Positions 8,175-16,591 of a DNA stretch of 64,000 bases are shown here, in pieces. The DNA lies in assembly GCF_018310695.1 (NCBI RefSeq), contig NZ_JAGXCY010000015.1, forward strand, positions 39,641 to 103,640, in the 5' to 3' direction. Source of the DNA: Paenibacillus sp. Marseille-Q4541 (lineage in GTDB: Bacteria > Bacillota > Bacilli > Paenibacillales > Paenibacillaceae). Numbering within the stretch: position 1 is the stretch's first letter; each line of letters begins with the position of its first letter. Made by a program: the position numbers and the translations under genes. The notes beneath the pieces are model-generated. The model saw only the letters and a program-made list of their open reading frames with translations, did no database searches and was not told the DNA's origin.

Positions 8175-8440
8175 TAATGGGTTAATTTTCGCCTGTAATA
8201 ATTTTATAGTCGACCAAATAATAATAAGCAGCCCCGGCGGTATTGTTCTTGAATAAAGTTCCACATCGTCTTCTTTTGACCCTACATTACATAAGTAAAG
8301 TTCTAGTGTGACTGCATTGTCAATAGTATTTGGTGTAATTTGGCTATTTTGAAGATACAGACCGCTTGTAGAAAGATTTTCAACGTTCCTCTTTGCTTCA
8401 GCACCGGTAATTGATATTGTAAAATATCCCTCATAAAAGG
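8175..8440 (-). pseudogene. Degenerate ORF remnant between VanW and DUF4256
   Basis: On the minus strand one frame reads GYFTISITGAEAKRN, STSGLYLQNSQITPNTIDN, VTLELYLCNVGSKEDD with no start codon, and the natural-looking ending TAGAAYYYLVDYKIITGEN-stop lies in another frame. It looks like the tail of a small beta-rich protein that lost its 5' end and took a frameshift near 8262. Family not recognised. Confidence 0.4.
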
Positions 8441-8447
8441 AGTTCTA

Positions 8448-9377
8448 TTATTCTCCGTTAACGGAGGTCTCCCGTCGATCTACGGTCTCTTCAGGAATCT
8501 GCTTGGACATGCTTGGTACGTGTCGCGGCTGATATTCGATAAGATCTGAGGAATAAACAGAAACGGCGATTCGACCGCCGCTGCTGTAAGCCCGAATCAG
8601 GATCGGCTGATTATAGACATTCTGGAACACAAAATCCGGTCCGCCCCAGCTGACGGTTGCATCCCGCCCAGTCAAAACGTAAGGCACGTTCCGGCTGTGG
8701 GAATACCGCTTCACGATCTGTAGCCCTGCTCTGTCAATCGCATTGAACAAAGTGGAGGATACTTGGCATATGCCGCCTCCCACTCCCTCGGAAAGCTCGC
8801 CCCTGACGATGACGCCCGCTCGTTTATAGCCTTTATCGACAGTTCTCATGCCGACAACCTCGTTGAATGAAAATGACTCTCCGGGAAAAACCACTGCGCT
8901 GTCAATTGCCTTGGCGGCCAAGTCAATGTTGTGCGACCGGTTTGTGTTATTAGAATTAAAATAAGTAACGTAATACCCGATCGGCTTCGTTCGGATCGAA
9001 GACAGCACTTCAGCATCTACTTTGGGATATAGCTTGTAAGTCGGCACCTCGATCGTCGCCGCTCCTTTTCCATAGTAATAGTCGTAGAATAATATCATCA
9101 TTTTCCGCCGATCTAAGCGATATCCGTTGCGACCCTCCACAATCTGGCCATCCGGCGCGATTCGCGCGTTTTCTGCCTTTTTCATGCTTATTCGATCTAG
9201 TTGATCCGCCCACTGGTCGTAGGTATCCATGTTCAGGAGCGGAAACACCCCAAGATTATATTCGCTTCGATCAATCGTACTCAGCGAGTTTCCATCTTGG
9301 GTGACCGTCAGCAGATCCGCCGGGTTCGCCTGCATCATGAGTAGTCCAAACAGACCCATGATCGATAACCATTTCAA
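8448..9377 (-). CDS. VanW-family protein (YoaR-like), probably exported
   Basis: About 309 residues. An N-terminal hydrophobic segment (WLSIMGLFGLLMMQANPA) suggests export or membrane attachment. The C-terminal half is the VanW domain: NIDLAAKAIDSAVVFPGESF, FNEVVGMRTVDKGYKRAGVI, GVGGGICQVSSTLFNA and AGLQIVKRYSHSRNVPY. VanW proteins occur in some vancomycin-resistance clusters and in many Firmicutes, with no settled biochemistry. I prefer a TTG start at 9377, nine bases after AAGGAGG, rather than the ATG at 9410 upstream of that site. Base composition is richer in GC than the flanking genes. Confidence 0.85.
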   Translation of the reverse strand: MKWLSIMGLFGLLMMQANPADLLTVTQDGNSLSTIDRSEYNLGVFPLLNMDTYDQWADQLDRISMKKAENARIAPDGQIVEGRNGYRLDRRKMMILFYDYYYGKGAATIEVPTYKLYPKVDAEVLSSIRTKPIGYYVTYFNSNNTNRSHNIDLAAKAIDSAVVFPGESFSFNEVVGMRTVDKGYKRAGVIVRGELSEGVGGGICQVSSTLFNAIDRAGLQIVKRYSHSRNVPYVLTGRDATVSWGGPDFVFQNVYNQPILIRAYSSGGRIAVSVYSSDLIEYQPRHVPSMSKQIPEETVDRRETSVNGE

Positions 9378-9592
9378 ATTGCATTCGCCTCCTTCCCCAA
9401 AAGATTCCATATTCCATATTTGTCCTTCTGGTATTATGGTAACCTTTTAAAAAAATCATGCATATGCAACAGAGACGGCCGTTCTCGCGTTTGTACGCTA
9501 AAACTCGGTTTTAACAGCTGCTCTTGCTTCTATTCAATTATCATCTTTTCTCATAATAGACTATAAAGAAATCGAACTTAATTCCTTAAACA

Positions 9593-9653
9593 AAAAAAGC
9601 CGCTAAATTAGCGACTTTTTTTGGAGTATGTTCTTGTCCCCATTGGACCAAGA
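9593..9653 (-). repeat. Family-2 structured repeat with terminator, partial
   Basis: AAACAAAAAAAGCCGCTAAATTAGCGACTTTTTTT hairpin with A and T tracts on both sides, then GGAGTATGTTCTTGTCC on the plus strand. The opposite GGACAAGAAC arm is degraded. It lies downstream of the VanW gene. Confidence 0.7.
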
Positions 9654-9679
9654 AATGAAATGTTTATACTCATTAATAA

Positions 9680-10678
9680 CTATCTGACTTTTATAATTAT
9701 TTTTCCTTTAGCCCTTCCCGACTCTGAATATTCTATTGCCTTCTGAGCATCTTTAAAAGAAAAAACCCTGTCAATTACAGGCTTGATTTTACCAGACTCA
9801 ATAAAGTTGGTTATGATACGTAATTGATCTCCACTTGGCTTCATAAACAAAAATGTATATTGAACATTATGTTTTTTTTCAAGTGCAGTTAGTTTATTAC
9901 TTGCTATTGAAAACAGCATTGTTTTAAAAAAACCTGAGCCATATTCTTTAGCAAAATGAGCATTCGGTAATCCCGATATTGAAACAATTTTTCCTCCGGG
10001 TTTTATTACTTCGAATGATTTTTCAAGTATCTTGTCCCCAAGTGTATCAAATACAGCGTCATAATTTTTCAATCGATCTTCAAATTTTTCTATCTTGTAA
10101 TTAATAATTTCATCTGCACCAAGAGATTTTACTAAATTCGTACTAGTTTCACTGGTAGTTGTTGCAACAGTCGCACCCATTAATTTTGCCAATTGAATAG
10201 CAAAGGTGCCAACACCACCAGCCCCAGCTTGAATCAAAATCTTTTGTCCTTTTTGTAATTGCATTATTTCATGTAAGGCTTGATATGAGGTTAACCCAAC
10301 CAGTGGAATTGAAGCTGCTTCCTCAAAACTCAAATTTTTAGGTTTTAAGGCGATGTCATTTTCATGAATTGAGATATATTCCGCAAACGTACCAATGTTA
10401 CTCTTCCGTGGACGTGCATATATTTCATCCCCAACCTTAAAACGAGTTACTTTTGCTCCAACCTTAGCCACGACACCAGAAAAGTCATTACCAAGGATAA
10501 GAGGCATTTTATATTTAACTAACATTTTCACTTTCCCATCGCGTATCTTAAAATCAATGGGATTTACACTAGCTGCATGAATTTCTGCGAGCACCTCATA
10601 TTCATTAATTTCAGGAATGGGCATGTCTGCTAAGCGCATTGGGACACTCCCATACCTATCAATAACCATTGCTTTCAA
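9680..10678 (-). CDS. MDR-family NADP-dependent alcohol dehydrogenase / quinone reductase
   Basis: A 332-residue medium-chain dehydrogenase/reductase of the zinc-free quinone-oxidoreductase type. The N-terminal catalytic domain contains AASVNPIDFKIRDG and LGNDFSGVVAKVG; the nucleotide-binding domain contains IQAGAGGVGTFAIQLAKLMGA. It probably reduces enones or quinones with NADPH. The start is a TTG eight bases after GGAGG. An ArsR-type regulator lies 236 bases upstream on the same strand, a common pairing for detoxifying reductases, so regulation by that protein is plausible. Confidence 0.9.
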   Translation of the reverse strand: MKAMVIDRYGSVPMRLADMPIPEINEYEVLAEIHAASVNPIDFKIRDGKVKMLVKYKMPLILGNDFSGVVAKVGAKVTRFKVGDEIYARPRKSNIGTFAEYISIHENDIALKPKNLSFEEAASIPLVGLTSYQALHEIMQLQKGQKILIQAGAGGVGTFAIQLAKLMGATVATTTSETSTNLVKSLGADEIINYKIEKFEDRLKNYDAVFDTLGDKILEKSFEVIKPGGKIVSISGLPNAHFAKEYGSGFFKTMLFSIASNKLTALEKKHNVQYTFLFMKPSGDQLRIITNFIESGKIKPVIDRVFSFKDAQKAIEYSESGRAKGKIIIKVR

Positions 10679-10914
10679 TTCCTATGCCTCCTAAAAATGT
10701 ATGTTCATAACCCGTGGTTTTACCTATACGCAATTCTGTTGGATATGAATCAACTCTCTAAGCACTTCTCTTTTAGAGTTTTAAAATGGGATTAGTAACT
10801 AAAGTTTCACACATTGTTGCCTTATAAAGAACGATTTTATTGTGGTTAGTTGGTCAGATATTTTTAGTGAATTTTATAATACAATTTCCCGGTTTTTATC
10901 CAACTTCTATTGGA

Positions 10915-11268
10915 TCAGGTTTTGTTTGGAACATCCCAATAGTCTGTCATGTATTCTTCAATATGTTCTGTCAAACTTTTAATTAAATGAATGGTACTTT
11001 GGGTTGGATCTAAAAAGTAATAATTCATTGTTCCTTGACGAGTAAGATTCACTACTTTCGCGTCTTTTAGGATCTTTAAATGATGAGAAACAGCTGGACG
11101 AGAGAGATGTGTTTTCTTTGTTATTTCTCCTACTCTCATGCCTTCACAACCAGCACTTATTAATGTAATGATAATGGATTGCCTTGTTTTATCCCCAATT
11201 GCAGCCAACACTTCCTGACATTCCTCAAATTCTTGAGCTAATATATCCAGATTTAGAGTATTCTTCAT
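10915..11268 (-). CDS. ArsR-family transcriptional regulator
   Basis: Winged helix-turn-helix repressor of 117 residues. The core reads LAAIGDKTRQSIIITLISAG, then MRVGEITKKTHLSRPAVSHHLKILKDAKVVNLTRQG, the DNA-recognition region. No CxC metal motif is seen in the recognition helix, so a non-metal or thiol signal is likely. AAGGAG precedes the ATG at 11268; the longer frame from 11289 would start ahead of that site. It lies upstream of the MDR dehydrogenase on the same strand. Confidence 0.88.
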   Translation of the reverse strand: MKNTLNLDILAQEFEECQEVLAAIGDKTRQSIIITLISAGCEGMRVGEITKKTHLSRPAVSHHLKILKDAKVVNLTRQGTMNYYFLDPTQSTIHLIKSLTEHIEEYMTDYWDVPNKT

Positions 11269-11289
11269 CAATATGACTCCTTGGTTCAA

Positions 11290-11876
11290 ATGTTTAAACC
11301 TTTAAGCAGATGCATCATAACATATTATTTTTGCAAATGAGCATTGAGAAAGAAAATCGAGACCATTGAATTTATAAAACAGGTTCCGATATTAACATAA
11401 GTTTTCCAGTGCATAGTAATCTTAGACTTGTAGATTGTATATTGTGTATCGATTATACGGAGAATGACTTAACAGCTAGTGAGACTTAATAATTTGCAAT
11501 GTGAAAAGCTGACGGTGTGCAACCATCGATATTTACAAAATTACTAAACCAACGGTTTGTAAAGAAGAGTGGATATGTACTTGTTCCAGAATCAAGGGAA
11601 GGAAGATTATATGTCATCATTGGAATTCCCCTTCCCCTCCAGTTCAGAACAGTTTATGTCATTGGACAATTTCAGCGGCTAACGGTACAAATTCTTGTCC
11701 TCGACTCGGGAGAAGAACTTGTACCGTAAAACAAAAAAAGTCGCTATAATAGCGACTTTCAATAGGACTATGTGCTTGTCCTCGACTTTTATATATGTAT
11801 TTCATTTGATTTATGCTCCCACCACTATTGTTTTATCTGAATTTCAAGATCATATCGCTTCTGTTGTCCCTCTTTT
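11290..11876. other. Noncoding stretch holding a family-2 repeat
   Basis: About 590 bases without a gene I can support. The right part carries a full family-2 repeat at 11684-11786. A 70-codon plus-strand frame at 11517-11729 runs into the repeat and has no ribosome site; I do not accept it. The rest shows no structure I can name. Confidence 0.5.
11684..11786 (-). repeat. Family-2 structured repeat, full copy
   Basis: Plus-strand order: TTCTTGTCCTCGACTCGGGAGAAGAACTTGTACC (an inverted pair of arms), then the terminator hairpin AAAGTCGCTATAATAGCGACTTT with an A tract on its left (a T tract when read on the minus strand), then AGGACTATGTGCTTGTCC. The GGACAAGAAC-like and GTTCTTGTCC-like arms can pair around the terminator. 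It lies downstream of the minus-strand secreted-protein gene. Confidence 0.8.
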
Positions 11877-12341
11877 TTAAGGCCAACGAGTGTTAGAACT
11901 TATTAGAACAACTTTTCCTTTGGGTAGACCTGATCCACCGTAAATAGTTACTATATAAGGGCCTGAAGGAACAAGTGGCATACTATCATTATTTACAAGT
12001 TCTACTGTTTCACCTGGTTCAACGATTGCATTAAAAATAACCGTTTTCTTACTTTGGTGCATTAATTCGACTCTAAAAGAGTGTGCTCCTGTATTTTTTG
12101 CATCAAGTTTAATATGTGGATATCCAATTGTTACAAAATAATCTTCTACAGGGTCCACTTTATCACGCTTTAAATCCCAATTTAGTATATCTTTGAGTGA
12201 ATAAGGACTAATTTCAATGAGTTCATTTCCTTCTTCGGATTTTACATTGACATTATTCGCTAAAACAACACTCGAAACTCCAGTAATAAGTGAAATAGAC
12301 AATGCAGTTGCACCAATAATCTTCATAACTTTGTTTTTCAT
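11877..12341 (-). CDS. Secreted hypothetical protein
   Basis: A 154-residue protein with a clear signal peptide (KIIGATALSISLITGVSSVVLANN). The mature part looks like a single beta-sandwich (YPHIKLDAKNTGAHSFRVELMHQSKKTVIFNAIVEPGETVEL), a pattern common in small exported Bacillales proteins. I do not recognise the family. GAGAGGAAGG precedes the ATG. It is bordered downstream by a family-2 repeat. Confidence 0.7.
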   Translation of the reverse strand: MKNKVMKIIGATALSISLITGVSSVVLANNVNVKSEEGNELIEISPYSLKDILNWDLKRDKVDPVEDYFVTIGYPHIKLDAKNTGAHSFRVELMHQSKKTVIFNAIVEPGETVELVNNDSMPLVPSGPYIVTIYGGSGLPKGKVVLISSNTRWP

Positions 12342-12534
12342 TCATTAAACCTTCCTCTCAATGAACATGCAAAAGAATCATAACATGACAAAATACATAC
12401 GACAAAATTTGTCATTATAATATATATCGACATTCATCGACATTCATGGATGTAGAAGGAAAGAACTATCGTTTAAAAGAACCTGACGAATGGATAGTAA
12501 GGATCTTTGGATAGATTGTTATTTAATAAAACTG

Positions 12535-12606
12535 CTAAATCTGCGCGAGCAAACTCTGTTTTAATTCTGAGATAGGCGTTTCGTAATTAAACCATATGTA
12601 GTTCAT
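12535..12606 (-). pseudogene. Decayed small ORF with intact ribosome binding site
   Basis: GGAGGATTAC precedes an ATG opening the frame MNYIWFNYETPISELKQSLL, which stops after 23 codons. A neighbouring frame then continues with TEFARADLAVLLNNNLSKD for about 30 more codons. This looks like a frameshifted remnant of a slightly longer gene. It occupies the position of an ORF in the repeat-bounded array. Confidence 0.35.
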
Positions 12607-12668
12607 GTAATCCTCCTTCAAATCAATAAACTACCTTAACATTAAAATTACACTATATCATTGAACTA

Positions 12669-12760
12669 ATATGCCCGTTAGCTTAAAGAAAAAGCAGTCG
12701 GTCGTTTGAGCGGCTGCTTACTTGTTCTTCATGATAAACTTTCGTTCTCCGTTAGTTTAG
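12669..12760 (-). repeat. Family-1 structured repeat, copy G
   Basis: Minus strand: ACTAAACTAACGGAGAACG, then AAGCAGCCGCTC...GACCGACTGCTTTTTC hairpin, then TTTAAGCTAACGGGCATA. Nearly identical to copy C (5210) over the hairpin half. Lies just past the stop of the alpha/beta hydrolase gene. Confidence 0.8.
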
Positions 12761-12787
12761 TCCCAACGAAGTTTCCATTAATCCAAT

Positions 12788-13669
12788 TCAAAGTTGATAA
12801 TTGTTATCTAAAAATCGTTTAATGTCGTCATTAATTCTTATTAATATTTCTTCAGATGGAAAATGCCCCATATCATATGTTATTGTTTCTATGTTTGAAA
12901 TGATTTCCTTTGCAGTTAAAATAACCCTACTTTCTGGAAAGAAAATATCCTCTTTTCCCGCTAAAACCAGTGTTGGAGCGTGATAGCTAAATAATTCATT
13001 CTTTTCGGTTAGCTTAGGCATATCCTGCTCTAGCTTCACATGCTTAAATATCTCTCCAATGATATTTTTATCAATTTCTTTCATGGAATTTGAAGACATT
13101 GAATCTGCAATATTTTGTAATTGTTTTTGTGATGAGTTCATTTGAAAGAGTAGCATTGGAACTAAGATTTTTTGTATCATTTTGATTTTAGAACCTAATT
13201 TCAACCCAGATGGTGATACCAATACAGAACACGCAATTTTCTCTGGCAAGAACGTTGCCAACCTTAAAATTATACCCCCACCATAAGACGGTCCGATAAA
13301 GGCACTTTTCTGAATCTTATAATGTTCCATCAGATCAGACACCCATAATGGAAAGCTTGCATCTTTACCAGATACTCTTGTTTCAGCACTATAACCAGGA
13401 TGTCCTATTGTGTCAGGGGCATATATTCGATAATCTTTAATTAATGTGGAAAACCAAGACAACGTCATCGGATTTATGCAATTGCCTCCCTGAAATATAA
13501 AAATGGGCTTTCCTTTGCTCGGACCCGCAACTAACATATGAGTTTTACCAAAACGCGTTTCTACGTATTCTCTTTGAAATTCGAAATTAATAGACTCTAA
13601 GTAGGATTCGTAAAGGTCTTGAATTTTTTTCTTGCCTTTTTCAGTTTTATAAATAGTATAGTTACCCAT
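12788..13669 (-). CDS. Alpha/beta hydrolase
   Basis: A cytoplasmic hydrolase of 293 residues. The oxyanion-hole region is PIFIFQGGNC and the nucleophile elbow is FIGPSYGGG (Gly-x-Ser-x-Gly). The acid is probably in LAGKEDIFFPE, and the catalytic His in MGHFPSEE near the C-terminus. The substrate is unknown. The ATG at 13669 has GAGG eight bases upstream; a GTG at 13675 is also in frame. It is AT-rich, in contrast to the GC-rich MurD gene upstream, and is bounded by family-1 repeat sequences on both sides. Confidence 0.85.
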   Translation of the reverse strand: MGNYTIYKTEKGKKKIQDLYESYLESINFEFQREYVETRFGKTHMLVAGPSKGKPIFIFQGGNCINPMTLSWFSTLIKDYRIYAPDTIGHPGYSAETRVSGKDASFPLWVSDLMEHYKIQKSAFIGPSYGGGIILRLATFLPEKIACSVLVSPSGLKLGSKIKMIQKILVPMLLFQMNSSQKQLQNIADSMSSNSMKEIDKNIIGEIFKHVKLEQDMPKLTEKNELFSYHAPTLVLAGKEDIFFPESRVILTAKEIISNIETITYDMGHFPSEEILIRINDDIKRFLDNNYQL

Positions 13670-13712
13670 CTTCACACCTCACGTAGTATCAAAACATAAA
13701 TAATTCAATAAT

Positions 13713-13732
13713 CCTGCCCGTTAGCTTAATGA
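13713..13732 (-). repeat. Family-1 repeat, half copy
   Basis: CCTGCCCGTTAGCTTAATGA on the plus strand, the terminal core of family 1 without a recognisable terminator half. Lies between the MurD-like and hydrolase genes. Confidence 0.6.
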
Positions 13733-13823
13733 ATCATTATTCGATCGGTTCCTTTTGAGAACAATCTATAAATAAAATACATCAGGGCAAACAGGACTCC
13801 CAGAAAGACCACCTATGTCTTGT

Positions 13824-15155
13824 TTAATCTTTTCCCTCTGACCGGTGCAACGCCTCGACCAGTTCTACAAAGTGACACCCGCGCTCTTCAAAGTTACGGT
13901 ACTGGTCAAACGCTGTGCATGCAGGACTCAGCAGCACAGTGTCGCCCGGTGCGGCCAGCTTGTGCGCCTGCGCAACTGCCTCGGCCAGGCCTTCGCAGTG
14001 GATAATAGGCGGACAGCCCGTCACTCTACGTGCCGCAGCCTCGATTTGAGTGGCCGCTTCGCCGATCAACAGCATCACCTTAACATGATCAGGTAGTAGC
14101 CTAGCCATCTCGTCAAACGGTACTTTCTTATCTCGCCCGCCGGCGATCAGCAACACTCGGCCCTCATGAGCGTGCAGCGTGGCGACGGTGCGGGCGGGGC
14201 TGGAACCGATTGAATTGTTGTAATAATGGACACCGCTCACAGTTGCCACCCACTGGTTTCGGTGCTCCACGCCCACAAAGTTGCGAACCGTCTCCAGTAT
14301 TGCCGCATCCGACACGGTCCCCTGTACAGCACTCATGGCAGCCATAACGTTTTCTACGTTGTACCAACCCGGCAAACGAATGTCACTGATAGGTAGCAGA
14401 CCATCGATTACCCCATCGTGGACAGTATGCCCGCCGAAATACTTGGTCCGCCCCCGTCCGCGCAGTGCAGCAGTTGCCGGATTATCTCCGTTTAAGACGG
14501 CAAAATCGTCAGCAGTCTGAAAATCCAACAGGCGACGCTTGGCGGCGGTATATTCATCCATGTCGCGGTGCCAGTCGAGGTGATTAGGCGAGAGGTTGGT
14601 TATCACCGCTACATGGGGAGAGCGTGTCATGTCCATCAGCTGAAAACTGGACAGCTCAACCGCGCACGCATCCAGTGGTGACATTACACCCACGCGCGTC
14701 AGCAGTGGCGTGCCAATGTTGCCGCCCAGATGTACTGTACGCCCCCCGTCAGCCAGCATTTCTGCAATCAGCGACGTGGTGGTGGTCTTACCATCCGAGC
14801 CGGTAACGCCGAAAATGGGACATGGACACAGTGCGAAGAACTCCTCCATCTCACTGGTCACACGGCTGCCGCCCGCGCGGGCTGAGTCCAGCGCCGGATG
14901 GTCTGGGCGCATGCCCGGAGTACGGAATACGATGTCTCCCCCAACGCGATCCAGGTAATTCTCCCCTAGGTGCAACCTAATCCCCAGATCATCCCACTCC
15001 TTTCGGGGCAGGGCCTGGTTGCGATCGCGCACTGTGACGCGTGCCCCGACCGAGAACAGCATGCGGATCAGGGGTGCGTTACTGACGCCGGCGCCGATGA
15101 CAGTCACGTCCCTACCGGCCATTGATTGGATGTAGGTATTAAAAGCAGGATTCAT
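13824..15155 (-). CDS. murD: UDP-N-acetylmuramoylalanine--D-glutamate ligase (MurD), stand-alone GC-rich copy
   Basis: Mur ligase of 443 residues that adds D-glutamate to UDP-MurNAc-L-Ala in peptidoglycan synthesis. The N-terminal Rossmann domain shows VTVIGAGVSNAPLI; the ATP loop is GVTGSDGKTTTTSL; NLSPNHLDWH and GVEHR follow; the C-terminal domain has LIAGGRDKKVPFD and LLSPACTAFDQYRNFEERG. In the usual EHR...FYNDS segment this protein reads EHRNQWV and YYNNSIGSSPART, so the common Asp is Asn. The start at 15155 has GGAGG five bases upstream. The gene is strikingly GC-rich against AT-rich flanks and far from other cell-wall genes, suggesting acquisition of a second copy. Confidence 0.9.
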   Translation of the reverse strand: MNPAFNTYIQSMAGRDVTVIGAGVSNAPLIRMLFSVGARVTVRDRNQALPRKEWDDLGIRLHLGENYLDRVGGDIVFRTPGMRPDHPALDSARAGGSRVTSEMEEFFALCPCPIFGVTGSDGKTTTTSLIAEMLADGGRTVHLGGNIGTPLLTRVGVMSPLDACAVELSSFQLMDMTRSPHVAVITNLSPNHLDWHRDMDEYTAAKRRLLDFQTADDFAVLNGDNPATAALRGRGRTKYFGGHTVHDGVIDGLLPISDIRLPGWYNVENVMAAMSAVQGTVSDAAILETVRNFVGVEHRNQWVATVSGVHYYNNSIGSSPARTVATLHAHEGRVLLIAGGRDKKVPFDEMARLLPDHVKVMLLIGEAATQIEAAARRVTGCPPIIHCEGLAEAVAQAHKLAAPGDTVLLSPACTAFDQYRNFEERGCHFVELVEALHRSEGKD

Positions 15156-15161
15156 AAGCAC

Positions 15162-15635
15162 CTCCGCTTAGAAAATGTCATTAAATGAAATAAACCACAA
15201 ATTGGAATTAACCTTCCGGTTAGCTTAATATCCAGTTCGTCCAATAACCTCAAGTTTTTGATCGTAAGACCTTTCCACGTCTTACCTCATCAACCATTAA
15301 GAAATAGTGCCCGCCTTGCTAACTGTGTAATCGACTATTAATCGATCTCTTATTGGAATGCCTTTAGCTATTATTGGGGGGGGATCAAAGGAAGTATAAA
15401 ATTCCTAGGTGTTAAAGGAAGGAAATTAGCTGTTATATTTTTATTGGAGGGCCCTTACTGCATAGATAAGAGTCAGACTGCTCTACAGACGCCGGTACCC
15501 CAACATCTACCATTATTACAAAGGATAATAATGAGCAGCCAAAAGAAATGCTAAAGAATGTTCTGACGATGAAAATAGTTAAGAAAAAACCAGTGAAGAA
15601 GTATTAGAAAATGAGGAGAAATAATAAAAACGGAA
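15162..15635. other. Noncoding stretch with a degenerate family-1 core
   Basis: About 470 bases. A degenerate family-1 core (CCGGTTAGCTTAATA) lies at 15209-15232. A plus-strand frame near 15500-15607 reads STIITKDNNEQPKEMLKNVL before stopping and lacks a start signal, so it may be another remnant. There is an unexplained run of nine G at 15376-15384. Nothing else is supported. Confidence 0.4.
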
Positions 15636-16094
15636 TCAACTATTGAATAATCTTGCCTTTGCTTGCTTTGTCTCTTCCGGAGTTCGATGTGCGTGAACCA
15701 CTTCGTTTACATCGAATTTATTGCCGTCCAGATCATAAAAAACAAAGTTGATGCCACAGCTCCCGCGATCCTCAAGCTTCTCGATTATAACGCCATTAGC
15801 ACGCAGGTGGTCATGAAGTTCTTCAATCCGCCTAACTTCGAAAGTAATTCGAAACATCTCATACCCGGACTCATTTGGAAATTGATTGTTGAATTCACCC
15901 TTTGTTTCGACCAAGTGAAGCCACTGTCCATCGGACAACTTTAAAATGACTTGCGCTTCAGCGGAGTTATATGGTACTGCGTACTCCAATCCGAAGTTCC
16001 GTTCCCACCAATCAGCCGATTTTACAGGATTGCGTACTGGTACATATACCGAGCATACCGTCTTCAATGTATTTCCTTCAAATGGTTTATACAT
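15636..16094 (-). CDS. VOC-family (glyoxalase/bleomycin-resistance-like) protein, copy 1
   Basis: A 152-residue vicinal-oxygen-chelate protein. The paired beta-alpha-beta-beta-beta modules are visible: VCSVYVPVRNPVKSADWWERNFGLEY, VILKLSDGQWLHLVE, then FRITFEVRRIEELHDHLRANGV and FVFYDLDGNKFDVNE. Members include glyoxalases, dioxygenases and drug-binding proteins; the role here is not decidable from sequence. GGAGGTAATTTA precedes the ATG. It is next to a second VOC gene with which it shares only fold-level similarity. Confidence 0.85.
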   Translation of the reverse strand: MYKPFEGNTLKTVCSVYVPVRNPVKSADWWERNFGLEYAVPYNSAEAQVILKLSDGQWLHLVETKGEFNNQFPNESGYEMFRITFEVRRIEELHDHLRANGVIIEKLEDRGSCGINFVFYDLDGNKFDVNEVVHAHRTPEETKQAKARLFNS

Positions 16095-16180
16095 TAAATT
16101 ACCTCCATAAATTATGTTCCTTTCACAATAAATTAACGTTTAATTTATGCAGAACCCAATAACTCTAGTCTTTCAATACA

Positions 16181-16579
16181 TCAAATCTTTTCTTTGATTA
16201 ATAGTGTCTTAATTCGCTCTTCTTCTTCCTCTTTATTGTGGTATTCATAAAAGCCCACTCTGTTTCCCCATGGGTCACTAAATGTCCCCCATTTCACTGG
16301 CACTTCATCTCGTGAATGTATTTCAAAGTTTTCAATGTTCAATTCTTTTATCATTCTATTCTTCTCCCGAATGATATCTTCAACTGCTAAACGAAGTGGT
16401 CCACTCCCCATGGTTGTATCTCCTTCAGCTACTTGCAGCCAGAATCCAGGTATAATTTCCCATTCTACAAATCCTTCATGGGGGACAAAATCAGGTACCC
16501 TATCGAGAAGAGTTTCGTACCACTTTTGTCCTTCACTAAAATCAGCAACACGAACTTGATAAGTCAATTCAAAAAACAT
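16181..16579 (-). CDS. VOC-family (glyoxalase/bleomycin-resistance-like) protein, copy 2
   Basis: A 132-residue VOC protein: FELTYQVRVADFSEGQKWYETLLDR, then FVEWEIIPGFWLQVAEG, and the second module ending KWGTFSDPWGNRVGFYEYH. The start is the ATG at 16579 preceded by GGAGGTAAAT; a TTG at 16591 would overlap the ribosome site. It lies 86 bases upstream of the other VOC gene on the same strand, so they may be co-transcribed. Substrate unknown. Confidence 0.83.
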   Translation of the reverse strand: MFFELTYQVRVADFSEGQKWYETLLDRVPDFVPHEGFVEWEIIPGFWLQVAEGDTTMGSGPLRLAVEDIIREKNRMIKELNIENFEIHSRDEVPVKWGTFSDPWGNRVGFYEYHNKEEEEERIKTLLIKEKI

Positions 16580-16591
16580 ATTTACCTCCAA

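Noticed and set aside
11517..11729. 70-codon plus-strand ORF
   Set aside because: No ribosome site, no recognisable family, and its 3' end is encoded by the family-2 repeat.
14164..14958. Several long frames opposite and within murD
   Set aside because: GC-rich coding DNA lowers stop frequency in other frames; none has a ribosome site or family match.
15376..15384. Run of nine G
   Set aside because: Could be a phase-variable tract, but no ORF crosses it, so there is nothing for it to switch.
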